41,474 nt of DNA. It comes from Phycisphaerae bacterium. Its GTDB lineage: Bacteria; Planctomycetota; Phycisphaerae; UBA1845; PWPN01. The notes beneath the pieces are model-generated. The model worked only from the letters and a program-made list of their open reading frames with translations, was not told where the DNA came from and made no database searches. The translations under genes were made by a program, and so were the position numbers. Positions 15,433 through 26,081 of this stretch are shown one piece after another (position 1 is the stretch's first letter; every line of letters starts with the position of its first letter). The stretch lies in contig JAAXZI010000151.1 in assembly GCA_012719955.1 (NCBI GenBank), positions 1 to 41,474 on the forward strand, in the 5' to 3' direction.

Positions 15433-16617
15433 ATGAGCCAGGACACCACCGCCAAGCGCGATCAGGCCGCCCTTGAACGCACCCTTCAGCAGATCGAGAA
15501 GAGTTTCGGCAAGGGTGCGATCATGAAACTCGATGAGAAGAGCGTCACCGTGCGCGAGGGGCTTAGCACGGGGGCGCTGTCGCTGGATCTTGCGCTGGGG
15601 GGCTATGGCATTCCCCGCGGCCGGATCGTCGAGATGTTCGGCCCTGAGTCCAGCGGCAAGACCACGCTGGCCCTGCACGTGGCCGCCAGTGCCCAACGGG
15701 CCGGCGGCGTGGCCGCGGTGGTGGATGCCGAGCATGCTCTCGACCCCACCTGGGCCCGCAAGTGCGGTGTCAAGCTCGAGGAACTGCTGGTCAGCCAGCC
15801 GGACACCGGCGAGCAGGCCATGGAGATCGTCGAGATGCTGGTCCGCTCCAACGCGGTGGATTGCATCGTGGTGGACTCGGTGGCGGCCCTGGTGCCCAAG
15901 GCCGAACTGGAAGGCGAGATGGGCCAGCAGCATGTGGGCCTGCAGGCCCGGCTTATGAGCCAGTCGCTGCGCAAACTCACCGGCGTGATCGCCAAAAGCA
16001 AGTGCATTGTCATCTTCATCAACCAGATTCGCGACAAGATCGGCGTCATCTACGGCAGTCCGGAGACCACCCCCGGCGGGCGGGCCCTGAAGTTCTATGC
16101 CTCGATCCGCATCGATATTCGCCGGGTCACGACCATCAAGGATGGTGATGTCTCCATTGGCAATCACGTCCGCGCCAAGGTGGTTAAGAACAAGGTGGCC
16201 GCACCCTTCAAGCAGGCCGAGTTCGACATCATGTTTGACGGCGGCATCAGCACGGAGGGCGATCTGATCGATCTGGCCGCTAACGAGGGCGTCATCGAGA
16301 AGACCGGCGCGTGGTTCAGCTACGGCCAGGTTCGCATCGGCCAGGGCAAGGAGAACGCCAAGCAGTTCCTCAAAGACAACCCCGAACTGATGGAGGAGAT
16401 CCGCAAGGCCATCCTCGCCAAGTGGGCGGCCGCTCACGCCGTGCCGGGCACCAATGGCGAAAGCAAGCCCGCCGCCCAGGCTCCCATAACCGGCGAAGCC
16501 AGAAAACCTGTTGAGGCGGCTGCCAAGGCGGAGAAACCCGGGAAAGCCGAGAAGCCGGAAGCCAAATCGCCCGTCAAAGAAAAACCCGCTCCGCCGAGGT
16601 TCGCGAAAAAGAAATGA
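15433..16617 (+). CDS. recA: Recombinase RecA
   Basis: RecA forms ATP-dependent filaments on single-stranded DNA, pairs homologous strands and stimulates LexA cleavage. The 394-residue protein shows Walker A GPESSGKT at 70-77, [18 protein letters not shown], the Walker B strand [15 protein letters not shown], the L2 region [29 protein letters not shown] and the expected core end around 340. The final ~50 residues are unusual: a low-complexity Lys/Ala/Pro/Glu tail with net positive charge, ending PPRFAKKK, where most RecAs have a short acidic tail. A strong promoter with an abutting palindrome suggests damage control. Confidence 0.97.
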   Translation: MSQDTTAKRDQAALERTLQQIEKSFGKGAIMKLDEKSVTVREGLSTGALSLDLALGGYGIPRGRIVEMFGPESSGKTTLALHVAASAQRAGGVAAVVDAEHALDPTWARKCGVKLEELLVSQPDTGEQAMEIVEMLVRSNAVDCIVVDSVAALVPKAELEGEMGQQHVGLQARLMSQSLRKLTGVIAKSKCIVIFINQIRDKIGVIYGSPETTPGGRALKFYASIRIDIRRVTTIKDGDVSIGNHVRAKVVKNKVAAPFKQAEFDIMFDGGISTEGDLIDLAANEGVIEKTGAWFSYGQVRIGQGKENAKQFLKDNPELMEEIRKAILAKWAAAHAVPGTNGESKPAAQAPITGEARKPVEAAAKAEKPGKAEKPEAKSPVKEKPAPPRFAKKK

Positions 16618-16619
16618 GC

Positions 16620-16732
16620 CGTGGGCTTGAAGCCCACGCAGCATTGCGATTCCGGGGGGCGGGCATCCTGCCCGCCTTCTGGTGTGGCACCGACGTCTCG
16701 CTCATGTCAGGACAACCGGGCATCTTGCCCGT
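16620..16732. repeat. Cluster of hairpin repeats behind recA
   Basis: Three hairpins follow the recA stop: CGTGGGCTTGAAGCCCACG (16620-16638), a family B copy GGCGGGCATCCTGCCCGCC (16658-16676), and a shorter relative GGGCATCTTGCCC (16718-16730). The first, 2 bases after the stop codon, may end the recA transcript. The words GTGTGGCACCGAC after the second copy resemble the flanks of the copies at 6472 and 19176. Confidence 0.7.
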
Positions 16733-16751
16733 GCGCAACTGAGGGAATGGA

Positions 16752-16889
16752 ATGATTCCGCCCTTCGATGACTCCGGCGTCCTGCCGCCAGGCATTCATC
16801 CGGCCACGTTGGACGAGATTGAGGCCTGCTTCGGACGTAGATCGGAGCTTCGCAGGGTACAGATGGAATCCATTCGCTGGATGGTGGAT
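16752..16889 (+). pseudogene. Remnant of a DUF6932-type gene (N-terminal fragment only)
   Basis: From the ATG at 16752 the frame reads IPPFDDSGVLPPGIHPATLDEIEACFGRRSELRR, then ESIRWMVD. This is, from memory, the characteristic N-terminus of DUF6932-type proteins (a nucleotidyltransferase-related group that begins IPPF-GxLPPGxH-AT-eE--rFG). The similarity stops at about residue 46, where the frame runs into Pro/Ser-rich sequence antisense to the next gene, so the catalytic part is missing. I read it as a decayed or truncated gene left beside the repeat cluster after recA. Confidence 0.6.
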
Positions 16890-16905
16890 CCGCCCCCCGC
16901 AAGGA

Positions 16906-18681
16906 CTATTCTTCAGCCGTCGGGGTCCCCGCCGGCTGCGTCGCCGTCGTTATCCGTTCTGCTAATGCCGCTGCTATTCCCCGCACCCATTCGTCCGTAT
17001 CGCTCTCGGCCATGCGCTGCAGCACCGGCAGGAACTTCTCGCGGTGCTGGTCCGCCAGCATGCGCACGGCCAGGCCGCGCACCAGCCAGTGCGCATCGCT
17101 CAGCAGCCGGGTGGCCGTCTGCGTGGCTGCGGAATCCAGCGAGAACCAGCGCATGCACTCGGCCAGCCGGGCGCGGACCTGCCAGTCGGCATCTTCGGCT
17201 CGGGCCAGGATGGCGCGTTGCACCAGCGGCGCATCGATCGGCTGAGCGCTGTAGCGCAGCCGCCCGGCGGCCAGGTGCTGATGCTCGGCCAGCAGCATCG
17301 AGAGCAACTCCAGCGCGGCGATCCGCTCCGACACGTTCTGCGACTGCGACTGCCGGATGACGTTTTGCACTTGGTCGGGCGTGGCCCTGAAGGCCGAACG
17401 CCGGAAACGCAGCGGCGGAGCGGTGAACCCACCGATGGACGGCACCCAGGCTTCGCGCCCGTCGGGCAGGTCCAGCCGGACCGGTGACAACACGCCGGCC
17501 ACTTCCACCTGCTGGGCGGCCTGCGGCGTGCCGATCATGGACGCACGGATGGGGCCGACATCGAGCGTCCAGGTCTGCTCGATGGCCTCGCCGGGCGCCA
17601 GCCGCAGGCGTTGATGTAGCGACAGGCTCAGCGTGGGGCCGCTGGTGCGTTCCTGGTCGCCGCGGGTGGTGATCGAACAGAGCAGGTCGGGCACCAGCAT
17701 GCGCTCGGTGCCGAGCGTAATGGGAAACGTCCCGACGTTCTTGAGCCGCACGGTGCAACGCCAGGGCTCGCCCGGGGGCAATTCCGACGCCGGCATCTGC
17801 CAGGTCAGCGAGAGGTATTTGCTGGGATTAAATGGGTAATCCAGCACCGCCCGGGGGAAGGCCGCCAGCATGGCCCGGGCCTCGGACGGAGCGGGCCGCG
17901 TACCCGGAGCCGGACGGGTGGCGGGGGTGGGACGCTCGCCGGCGGGGTTGTTACCGGCCACAAGCGCCTGCAAACGGTCCGCGTGCTGGTACCAGGGCTC
18001 GGCCTCCCCGACCATGCCCCAGGACATCAGCAAATCGGCGACCGCCAGTGCCTGGGAGGCATCGGCGGGATCGAGCACCATACCCGCCAGCGCCCACTCA
18101 AGTTGCAGGGAGGGCGTCTGCGGCGTTTGCAGAATCTCATCGAGCAGCCGGCGGGCGGCGAAGTTCATCCGGTAATCCGTCAGTGCCGCTTCGGCCTGCT
18201 CCTGGGCCTGGACACGTTCGCCGCGATTCCAGTGGAACTCCGCCAGGCGGCGGCGAAGATCGCTGCGCACCTCGCGGGGCCACTGCCCGGCCTCACGCAG
18301 TGTCGTCCGGCAGAATTCCGCGCGCGCCTCGGCGGTCTGCAGGGTGTTCATCGAGAGCTCGATCCAGCGCAGGGCGGTGACGACGTCATCGGGCGCCCGG
18401 CGGATATACTCGCGCAGCGCGTTCCGGGCGTCGGCCGGACGCGCCAGGGCTGCCAGCATGTCGGCCTGCCAGTACCAGGGCTCAGCCAAAGCCGGATCCA
18501 CGCGCGCGGCCGCCTGCATCAACAGCAGCGTGATGCGCGCGTCGGCATCCGTGGCCGAGGCCTGCTGCGAAAGCGGGTAGTCGCGACCCAGGTGCACCAG
18601 CCATTCACCGGCTGGCAACGGTTCGGCGGCGGCCACGGCCGCCAAGAGAACGGACAGGAATGGGAACGCACTCTTTGGCAT
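16906..18681 (-). CDS. Secreted TPR/HEAT-repeat protein, function unknown
   Basis: A 591-residue protein with a signal peptide (MPKSAFPFLSVLLAAVAAAEP). Residues about 40-250 are TPR-like helical pairs (AEPWYWQADMLAALARPADARNALREYIRRAPDD; SWGMVGEAEPWYQHADRLQAL). A Pro/Arg/Thr-rich linker (about 250-275: ERPTPATRPAPGTRPAPSEAR) leads to a beta domain (about 300-430: WRCTVRLKNVGTFPITLG; TLSLSLHQRLRLAPGEAIEQTWTLDVG). The C-terminal part (about 435-585) is helical and HEAT-like (DWQVRARLAECMRWF; DAHWLVRGLAVRMLADQHREKFLPVLQRMAESDTDEWVRGIAAAL). Two ATGs are possible (18690, 18681); the second has AGG at better spacing. It is probably a periplasmic scaffold; no enzyme motif seen. Confidence 0.8.
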   Translation of the reverse strand: MPKSAFPFLSVLLAAVAAAEPLPAGEWLVHLGRDYPLSQQASATDADARITLLLMQAAARVDPALAEPWYWQADMLAALARPADARNALREYIRRAPDDVVTALRWIELSMNTLQTAEARAEFCRTTLREAGQWPREVRSDLRRRLAEFHWNRGERVQAQEQAEAALTDYRMNFAARRLLDEILQTPQTPSLQLEWALAGMVLDPADASQALAVADLLMSWGMVGEAEPWYQHADRLQALVAGNNPAGERPTPATRPAPGTRPAPSEARAMLAAFPRAVLDYPFNPSKYLSLTWQMPASELPPGEPWRCTVRLKNVGTFPITLGTERMLVPDLLCSITTRGDQERTSGPTLSLSLHQRLRLAPGEAIEQTWTLDVGPIRASMIGTPQAAQQVEVAGVLSPVRLDLPDGREAWVPSIGGFTAPPLRFRRSAFRATPDQVQNVIRQSQSQNVSERIAALELLSMLLAEHQHLAAGRLRYSAQPIDAPLVQRAILARAEDADWQVRARLAECMRWFSLDSAATQTATRLLSDAHWLVRGLAVRMLADQHREKFLPVLQRMAESDTDEWVRGIAAALAERITTATQPAGTPTAEE

Positions 18682-18778
18682 GGGTGACATCCTATGTTCA
18701 ATAATTCTTTATCGGCCAAAGGGTAATGGGTTCCCCAGATCCCGCCAAGTAATCACCCCAGGCAGGAGACGAATGGAA

Positions 18779-18805
18779 TTGAGCCCGAAGCGCCAGCGAG
18801 GGACT
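18779..18805. repeat. Family C repeat copy
   Basis: A 27-base copy containing GAGCCCGAAGCGCCAGCGAG. Other copies are at 30833-30859 (inside the ABC ATPase gene, opposite strand) and 40190-40216, with partial copies at 6428-6469. It is followed by GCAGTGGCACACAG (18824-18837), which resembles the flank of the family D repeats. Confidence 0.7.
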
Positions 18806-18840
18806 GACCAGCACCGCCCACACGGCAGTGGCACACAGTC

Positions 18841-18868
18841 CTTCTCACTTCTCAGTTCTCAGTTCTCA
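18841..18868. repeat. TTCTCAG heptamer-like tract overlapping a gene end
   Basis: The tract TTCTCACTTCTCAGTTCTCAGTTCTCATTT runs into the 3' end of the aldehyde dehydrogenase gene and, read on the minus strand, provides its final codons (NEN) and the TGA stop at 18859-18861. Confidence 0.65.
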
Positions 18869-20448
18869 TTTCCAGCAGTCGCCACCGTCTGCGGCTCGGT
18901 AAACTCCAGCAGGCCTTCGACTCCGCCTTCCCGTCCGAAGCCGGACTGCTTCATGCCGCCAAACGGCGCTTCTGGCGTCGGCCCGCTGCCGGTGTTGACG
19001 CCCACGTGGCCGAAGGCCAGCCTGGCGGCCACGCGCTCGGCCCGGGCGGCATCGCCCGTAAACACATAGGCGGCCAGGCCGTAGGGCGTACTGTTGGCTG
19101 CCTCGATCACCGCCTCCTCGGCGGAACGCCCACCTCGCCCCATCGGGGGGCAGACCTCTTGCTCGCCTATCGGAGGGCGGGCATCCTGCCCGCCTTCTCG
19201 TTTGGCACCGGCGTATCGCCGGTGCGGCAGGCAGGTCTCTTCGTCGCCCTCGTCATCGAAGCAGCTCACCGCAATCACCGGCCCGAACGTCTCTTCCCGG
19301 CAGACCAGCATCTCCGGCGTGATGCCGGTCAGAACGGTCGGGGGATAGAACGCGCCCCAATCCTGCTCCGGCCGGCGGGCCTGTCCGCCAACGATCAGTC
19401 TGGCCCCGCGCTGAACCGCATCCTGCACGTGGGCGGCCACCTTGTCGAACGCATCCCGGTTGATCAGTGGTCCGATGTCCGTATCCGGTTCAAGTCCGTT
19501 GCCCACCTTGAGCTTGCGCACCCGCTCTGCGACCGCATCCACAAAAGCGTCATGAATCCGCCGGTGCACGTAGACCCGGTTCGCGCACACGCAGGTCTGC
19601 CCGCCGGCGCGAAACTTGTTGGCGATGAGATGGTTCGCGGCGGCCTCGATGTCCGCGTCTTCGAATACGATGAACGGTGCGTTGCCGCCGAGTTCCAGGG
19701 CCAGCCGCTTCACGTGCGGGGCCACAGCCGCCATGAGCTTCTTGCCCACCTCGGTGGATCCGGTGAAGCTGATGATGCGCACGGCCGGATGTTCGCAGAA
19801 GACCTGGCCGATGGGGCTGGCCGGGCCGATGACCAGGTTGACCATGCCGGCCGGCACTCCGACGCGCTCGGCGATGGCCACCGCGGCAATGGCGGACAAC
19901 GGCGTCTGCGAGGCGGGCTTGATCACGATTCCGCAGCCGGCCCCGATGGCCGCCGAAAGCTTCTTGGCCAGCATGGCCAGCGGGAAATTCCAGGGCGTGA
20001 TCAACCCGGCCACCCCCGCCGGCCGGTGGTGTACCGTCCAGCGGCATCCGCGGACGGTCTGCGGCAACGCATGCGGCCGGAGATGGTCGAGGCTCTCTGC
20101 ACAGGTCTGGAAGAACCCGGCGGAATACTCCACCTCGCCGATGCCTTCCTTGAGCGGTTTGCCGTGCTCCAGGGTAATGATCCGGCCGAGCTCGTGCCTG
20201 GCGGCGAGTATCTGCTCGGCCATCGCAGTCAGCCAGCCCCGCCGTTGCTCCAGCGTCGTGCCGGCCGCAAGAAACCGGTCGGCGGCCTCAACTGCCGCAA
20301 CCGCCTCTGCCGGGCCCATGACCGGCACTTCGGCCAGAAGTTCGCCGGTCGCCGGGTTGATGATGGGGGCGCGGTCCGCCGCCGAATCAGGTACCCATCG
20401 GCCGGCAATGAATCCGCATGTCTGCGGCAAGAACGCTGAAGCGAGCAT
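18859..20448 (-). CDS. NAD(P)-dependent aldehyde dehydrogenase (succinate-semialdehyde dehydrogenase-like) with an in-frame repeat insertion
   Basis: A 529-residue ALDH that oxidises an aldehyde to the acid with NAD(P)+. It matches GabD-type enzymes: ITPWNFPLAMLAKKLSAAIGAGCGIVIKPASQTPL (cofactor site), FTGSTEVGKKLM, general base E252 in LELGGNAPFIVFEDAD, catalytic C286 in GGQTCVCANRVYV, EETFGPVIAV. It is longer than the usual 480-490 residues because about 38 residues (405-442) are inserted between FDDEGDEE and AEEAVIEAANSTPYGLAAY; the insert is translated repeat DNA (19126-19238) including a family B hairpin. The frame stays open. The ATG at 20448 follows GGGGAG at 7 bases. Exact aldehyde uncertain. 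Confidence 0.9.
   Translation of the reverse strand: MLASAFLPQTCGFIAGRWVPDSAADRAPIINPATGELLAEVPVMGPAEAVAAVEAADRFLAAGTTLEQRRGWLTAMAEQILAARHELGRIITLEHGKPLKEGIGEVEYSAGFFQTCAESLDHLRPHALPQTVRGCRWTVHHRPAGVAGLITPWNFPLAMLAKKLSAAIGAGCGIVIKPASQTPLSAIAAVAIAERVGVPAGMVNLVIGPASPIGQVFCEHPAVRIISFTGSTEVGKKLMAAVAPHVKRLALELGGNAPFIVFEDADIEAAANHLIANKFRAGGQTCVCANRVYVHRRIHDAFVDAVAERVRKLKVGNGLEPDTDIGPLINRDAFDKVAAHVQDAVQRGARLIVGGQARRPEQDWGAFYPPTVLTGITPEMLVCREETFGPVIAVSCFDDEGDEETCLPHRRYAGAKREGGQDARPPIGEQEVCPPMGRGGRSAEEAVIEAANSTPYGLAAYVFTGDAARAERVAARLAFGHVGVNTGSGPTPEAPFGGMKQSGFGREGGVEGLLEFTEPQTVATAGNEN
19126..19238. repeat. Repeat DNA inserted in frame in the aldehyde dehydrogenase gene
   Basis: The segment holds a family B copy GGCGGGCATCCTGCCCGCC (19176-19194) and a second perfect hairpin CACCGGCGTATCGCCGGTG (19208-19226). 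The conserved ALDH alignment is interrupted only here. The boundaries are estimated from where conserved residues stop and resume, to within about 10 bases. Confidence 0.75.
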
Positions 20449-20720
20449 GTATAAACTCCCCGGAGGGTATGGAGGGTATCCTGTGTCATTATAAACACCC
20501 GGTGGGGCATGATGGGGCTTCTGCCGGGTTTCACAAGTACCTCTCAGGTGGGGCTGGCACGGGGTTTGCTTCTGGAGTGGTACGTTACGGTCTGCGCCTT
20601 CCCGGCCGGGCTATTTCCCCCCATACGGCGGGCATATGCCCCGTTGGAAGGGCTTCCCTCCGGTCGGTCGGCCGATGGGGGGATGCCCCCCGAACCTGCG
20701 GGCCGGTCGGCCGTGGGGGC
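20449..20720. repeat. Gap with a chain of short hairpins before the aldolase promoter
   Basis: No gene was seen. Between 20620 and 20715 several small hairpins follow one another: GGGCATATGCCC (20628-20639, a perfect 12-base palindrome), GGAAGGGCTTCC, GGGGGGATGCCCCCC, and the related words GGTCGGTCGGCCGATGGGGG and GCCGGTCGGCCGTGGGGG. They lie in the divergent control region of the aldehyde dehydrogenase and aldolase genes. STRR-like words were not seen here. Confidence 0.45.
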
Positions 20721-20748
20721 TTGACCCGGGAGCTACCTCGAAGATACT
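20721..20748 (+). promoter_or_regulatory. Sigma-70-type promoter of the aldolase gene
   Basis: TTGACC (20721-20726), a 16-base spacer, and GATACT (20743-20748) lie 52 bases before the ATG. The -35 box matches 5 of 6 positions and the -10 box 4 of 6. A strong ribosome-binding site (AAGGAAAGGAACCAGG) follows. Confidence 0.55.
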
Positions 20749-20800
20749 GAACCGCTTTCGAACAAGGCGGCTGTCTTAGAAGGAAAGGAACCAGGAAACT

Positions 20801-21814
20801 ATGCCACTGATGACCACCAAGCCGATGTTTGACCTGGCCTATACCGGCGGGTTCGCGATCGGCGCGTTCAACGTCAACAACATGGAAATCACCCAGGGCA
20901 TCATCGAGGCCTGTGCGGCTGAGAAGGCCCCGCTGATCCTCCAGATCTCCAAGGGTGCCCGCAAGTACGCCAACATGCGTTACCTGCGGCACATCATCAA
21001 TGCGGCGGTCGAGGATCACCCCGAGCTGCCCATCGCGATCCACCTCGACCACGGCGACACCCTTGAGCTCGTGCAGGGCTGCATCGCGGACGGCTTCACC
21101 AGCGTCATGATCGACGGCTCGCACCACCCCTACGAAGAGAACGTCAAGCTCTCCAAGAGCGTCGTGGACGCCGCCCATGCGGCCGGCGTGACCGTCGAGG
21201 CCGAACTCGGCCAGCTCGGCGGCATCGAAGAGGAAGTGGTCGGCCTCGATGCGGACGAGTACGAGAAGAACATCCACAAGTTCCTGACCGACCCCGACCA
21301 GGCCGCCGACTTCTGGAAGCGCACCGGCATCGACAGCCTCGCCGTCGCCATCGGCACCAGCCACGGGGCCTACAAGTTCAAGAACGAATGCAAGCTCGCT
21401 TTCGACCGTGTCGAGCAGATCATGAAGACCTGCCCCGGCCTGCCGCTGGTCATGCACGGCAGCAGCTCCGTCCCGGCCGAGTACGTCGATCTGATCAACA
21501 AGTACGGCGGCCAGATGCCCAACGCCAAGGGCGTGCCCGAGGAGCAGCTCCACCTGGCGGCCACCAAGTACGGCGTGTGCAAGGTCAACATCGACTCCGA
21601 CCTGCGCCTGGCCCTGACCGCCAAGATCCGCGAGGTCTTCGCCACCAAGCCCGGCGAGTTCGACCCGCGCAACTATCTCGGCCCCGGCCGCGAGGCGATC
21701 GTCAAGATCGTCAAGAGCAAGGTCCAGGCCCTCAACTGTGCCGGCAAGGCCGAAGCCGTTCTCAAGCAGTGGGAGAAGCTTGGCCGGCCGGTGCCCAAGT
21801 ACTACCAGGGCTGA
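20801..21814 (+). CDS. fba: Class II fructose-bisphosphate aldolase
   Basis: Class II aldolases cleave fructose-1,6-bisphosphate to the two triose phosphates with an active-site zinc, in glycolysis and gluconeogenesis. The 337-residue protein shows IGAFNVNNMEITQGIIEA at the start, catalytic D83 and zinc ligand H84 in AIHLDHGDTLEL, TSVMIDGSHHPYEENV, VEAELGQLGG, IGTSHGAYKF (zinc His) and LVMHGSSSVP, then KVNIDSDLRLA for phosphate binding. The length fits the family's longer bacterial type. Codon use is strongly C/G-ending, as in highly expressed genes. A strong terminator and a hairpin array follow. Confidence 0.96.
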   Translation: MPLMTTKPMFDLAYTGGFAIGAFNVNNMEITQGIIEACAAEKAPLILQISKGARKYANMRYLRHIINAAVEDHPELPIAIHLDHGDTLELVQGCIADGFTSVMIDGSHHPYEENVKLSKSVVDAAHAAGVTVEAELGQLGGIEEEVVGLDADEYEKNIHKFLTDPDQAADFWKRTGIDSLAVAIGTSHGAYKFKNECKLAFDRVEQIMKTCPGLPLVMHGSSSVPAEYVDLINKYGGQMPNAKGVPEEQLHLAATKYGVCKVNIDSDLRLALTAKIREVFATKPGEFDPRNYLGPGREAIVKIVKSKVQALNCAGKAEAVLKQWEKLGRPVPKYYQG

Positions 21815-21894
21815 GGCCGCGGGAAGTAAGCGGCTGTCTCACGGCTGCGGGTCGTCAGTCAGTGGGCAACGCTTCGCGCCACCTGTAATGATTA

Positions 21895-21938
21895 GGCCGG
21901 GTACCTGGCGAAAGCCGGGTCCCGGCCTTCTGTGTTGT
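21895..21938 (+). terminator. Intrinsic terminator of the aldolase gene
   Basis: A long hairpin: GGCCGGG (21895-21901) pairs with CCCGGCC (21921-21927), and after a one-base bulge ACCTGGC pairs with GCCGGGT, capped by a GAAA tetraloop. The tail TTCTGTGTTGTT follows. About 14 pairs in all. Confidence 0.75.
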
Positions 21939-21940
21939 TA

Positions 21941-22194
21941 CGACCGGCCTCTGTGCCGGTCGTTTCCCGTGTAGCGACCGGGCTCCATACCGGCCGTTGT
22001 GGGCAACAACGAAAGTGTAGCGGCCGGGCTCCGTACCGGCCGTTTTCTGTTGTGGTGGCCGGGCGGGGTCTCCGGCGAATGCTGGGTGCGGGGCGGGTTA
22101 GCGGCCGGGCTCTGTACCGGCCGTTCTCCGTTGTAACGATCGGGCTCTGTACCGGCCGTTCGCGTTATGGCGGTTACGCTTCGTACCGGCCGTT
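21941..22194 (+). repeat. Array of about seven family A hairpins
   Basis: Direct copies of a hairpin with stem CGGCCGG/CCGGCCG and loop near GCTCTGTA start at about 21941, 21975, 22021, 22054 (degenerate), 22102, 22137 and 22171, with start-to-start spacing of 33-35 or 46-48 bases. The first copy has stem CGACCGGC/GCCGGTCG, with paired changes that keep the hairpin. Spacers often contain GTTGTA before a stem and CGTT after it. All copies point the same way. The remaining gap to 22405 shows no gene. Confidence 0.8.
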
Positions 22195-22405
22195 CTTGCT
22201 CCGGTGCCGCACCCGGGGTGCGCAAGGTCACGCATGGTCGATAAGCTACCTCAAGCGCCTGAGATCACACACGGATCTGAAGGATCTGAGGCTGTCGCAA
22301 GAGCCTGTCCGGGAAGATGTGGCAGCAGGCAGGGTGGGGTCGGTGGCTCGCGCGGAGCAGGCGCAACGGGGGCGTCGATGCCGCCGGGGGCTGCCGAAAT
22401 AAACC

Positions 22406-22765
22406 CTAAGTGCCTGTTGTAACGGTGCTTACCTGGGCGGCGAGCAGCAGGGCGTTGGCGATATTCTGGGCGATGTCGAAGATGCCCTGCAGGATGGTGG
22501 TCAGCAGCAGCACGTGGCGTTCGTTGCCGGTCCCCGGCTGCGGCTGGGCGCCGCCGTGGTTCTGCAGGACGGAAACCATGCGCTCCCGGTGCCGGCTGAT
22601 CGCGCTGGTGACCACCAGCCCCGGCCGTCGGGCGGCGATGGCCCCGCCGGTGACCCGGTCATTGGGGTAGAGAACATCGCCTGTCTGCTGGGCCAGGGCC
22701 ACCCCCGAACCCATCAGCATCGGGGCGAACAGGAAAAACAACTTCAGGCCGGTGCTGCGTGTCAT
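22406..22765 (-). CDS. Small secreted protein, unknown function
   Basis: A 119-residue protein with a clear signal peptide (TRSTGLKLFFLFAPMLMGSGVALA, cleavage likely before QQTGD). The mature 95 residues have no recognised domain; the C-terminal half is an amphipathic/hydrophobic helix (VLLLTTILQGIFDIAQNIANALLLAAQ). GGGAG stands 8 bases before the ATG, which supports real coding. It is isolated: repeats lie on both sides and gyrA is upstream on the same strand. Possibly a planctomycete-specific protein. Confidence 0.65.
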   Translation of the reverse strand: MTRSTGLKLFFLFAPMLMGSGVALAQQTGDVLYPNDRVTGGAIAARRPGLVVTSAISRHRERMVSVLQNHGGAQPQPGTGNERHVLLLTTILQGIFDIAQNIANALLLAAQVSTVTTGT

Positions 22766-23230
22766 GTCAGGACTCCCACTTCTGCCGGAGCATTATACCT
22801 GTTTCGGCCGCCAGCGCCGCGGGGTGCAAACCGCCCGGGCGGGGGTTTGGTAGAGGATTGGGTTGAGGCGGCCGGGTGTATCACGGGGGGCGGGCATCCT
22901 GCCCGCCTCCAAGGCGTGTAAGATGCACGCCCCCTGGGGCCCGCGTCACCCCGGCACAAAGAATTGCCCCATCCATGGCCGGCTTTGGGGGTACACGGGC
23001 CGGGTGCCATGGCCACACGACCATACACGGGCGGGTGGCCATGCTGGAGTCAAACAGCGTCAGGCGTGTTCACCCGCGGCCGGGAAACCAAATGGTATTC
23101 GCAGGGCCGTAGGGGGCCACGTGTGAACATGGCACCCGACGCTGGGAGCAGACTTCCAGTGTGCCCCGTTATTGGCTACCGGGGTGTTCGCGGTTTCAGT
23201 GGTAAACGGCGGAATACCGGCCGTTGAGGC
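22766..23230. repeat. Repeat-filled gap between gyrA and the small secreted protein gene
   Basis: Two adjacent family B hairpins occur at 22889-22907 (GGCGGGCATCCTGCCCGCC) and 22913-22931 (GGCGTGTAAGATGCACGCC). A further inverted repeat, CATGGCCAC (23008-23016) with GTGGCCATG (23035-23043), spans 36 bases. No gene was seen. Confidence 0.6.
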
Positions 23231-25999
<2,769 letters not shown>

Positions 26000-26052
26000 T
26001 TCAGTTTCCTCAAAGGGCCTAACGGCCTCGGCATTGCATCTGTGAGCTCGAA

Positions 26053-26081
26053 ATTATAGTTGAATGATGGGCTTCCGGCAA
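26053..26081 (-). promoter_or_regulatory. Sigma-70-type promoter of gyrA
   Basis: On the minus strand TTGCCG (26081-26076), a 17-base spacer, and a perfect TATAAT (26058-26053) lie 54 bases before the gyrA TTG. This is the best -10 box in the window. Confidence 0.75.

Noticed and set aside
15382..16644. Long open frame antisense to recA (420 codons)
   Set aside because: It is a shadow of recA caused by high GC third positions; it has no family resemblance and no start signals.
21941..22194. CRISPR array
   Set aside because: The repeats are regularly spaced, but they are palindromic and imperfect, spacers are only about 10-25 bases and share words, spacing is in two classes, and no cas gene is present.
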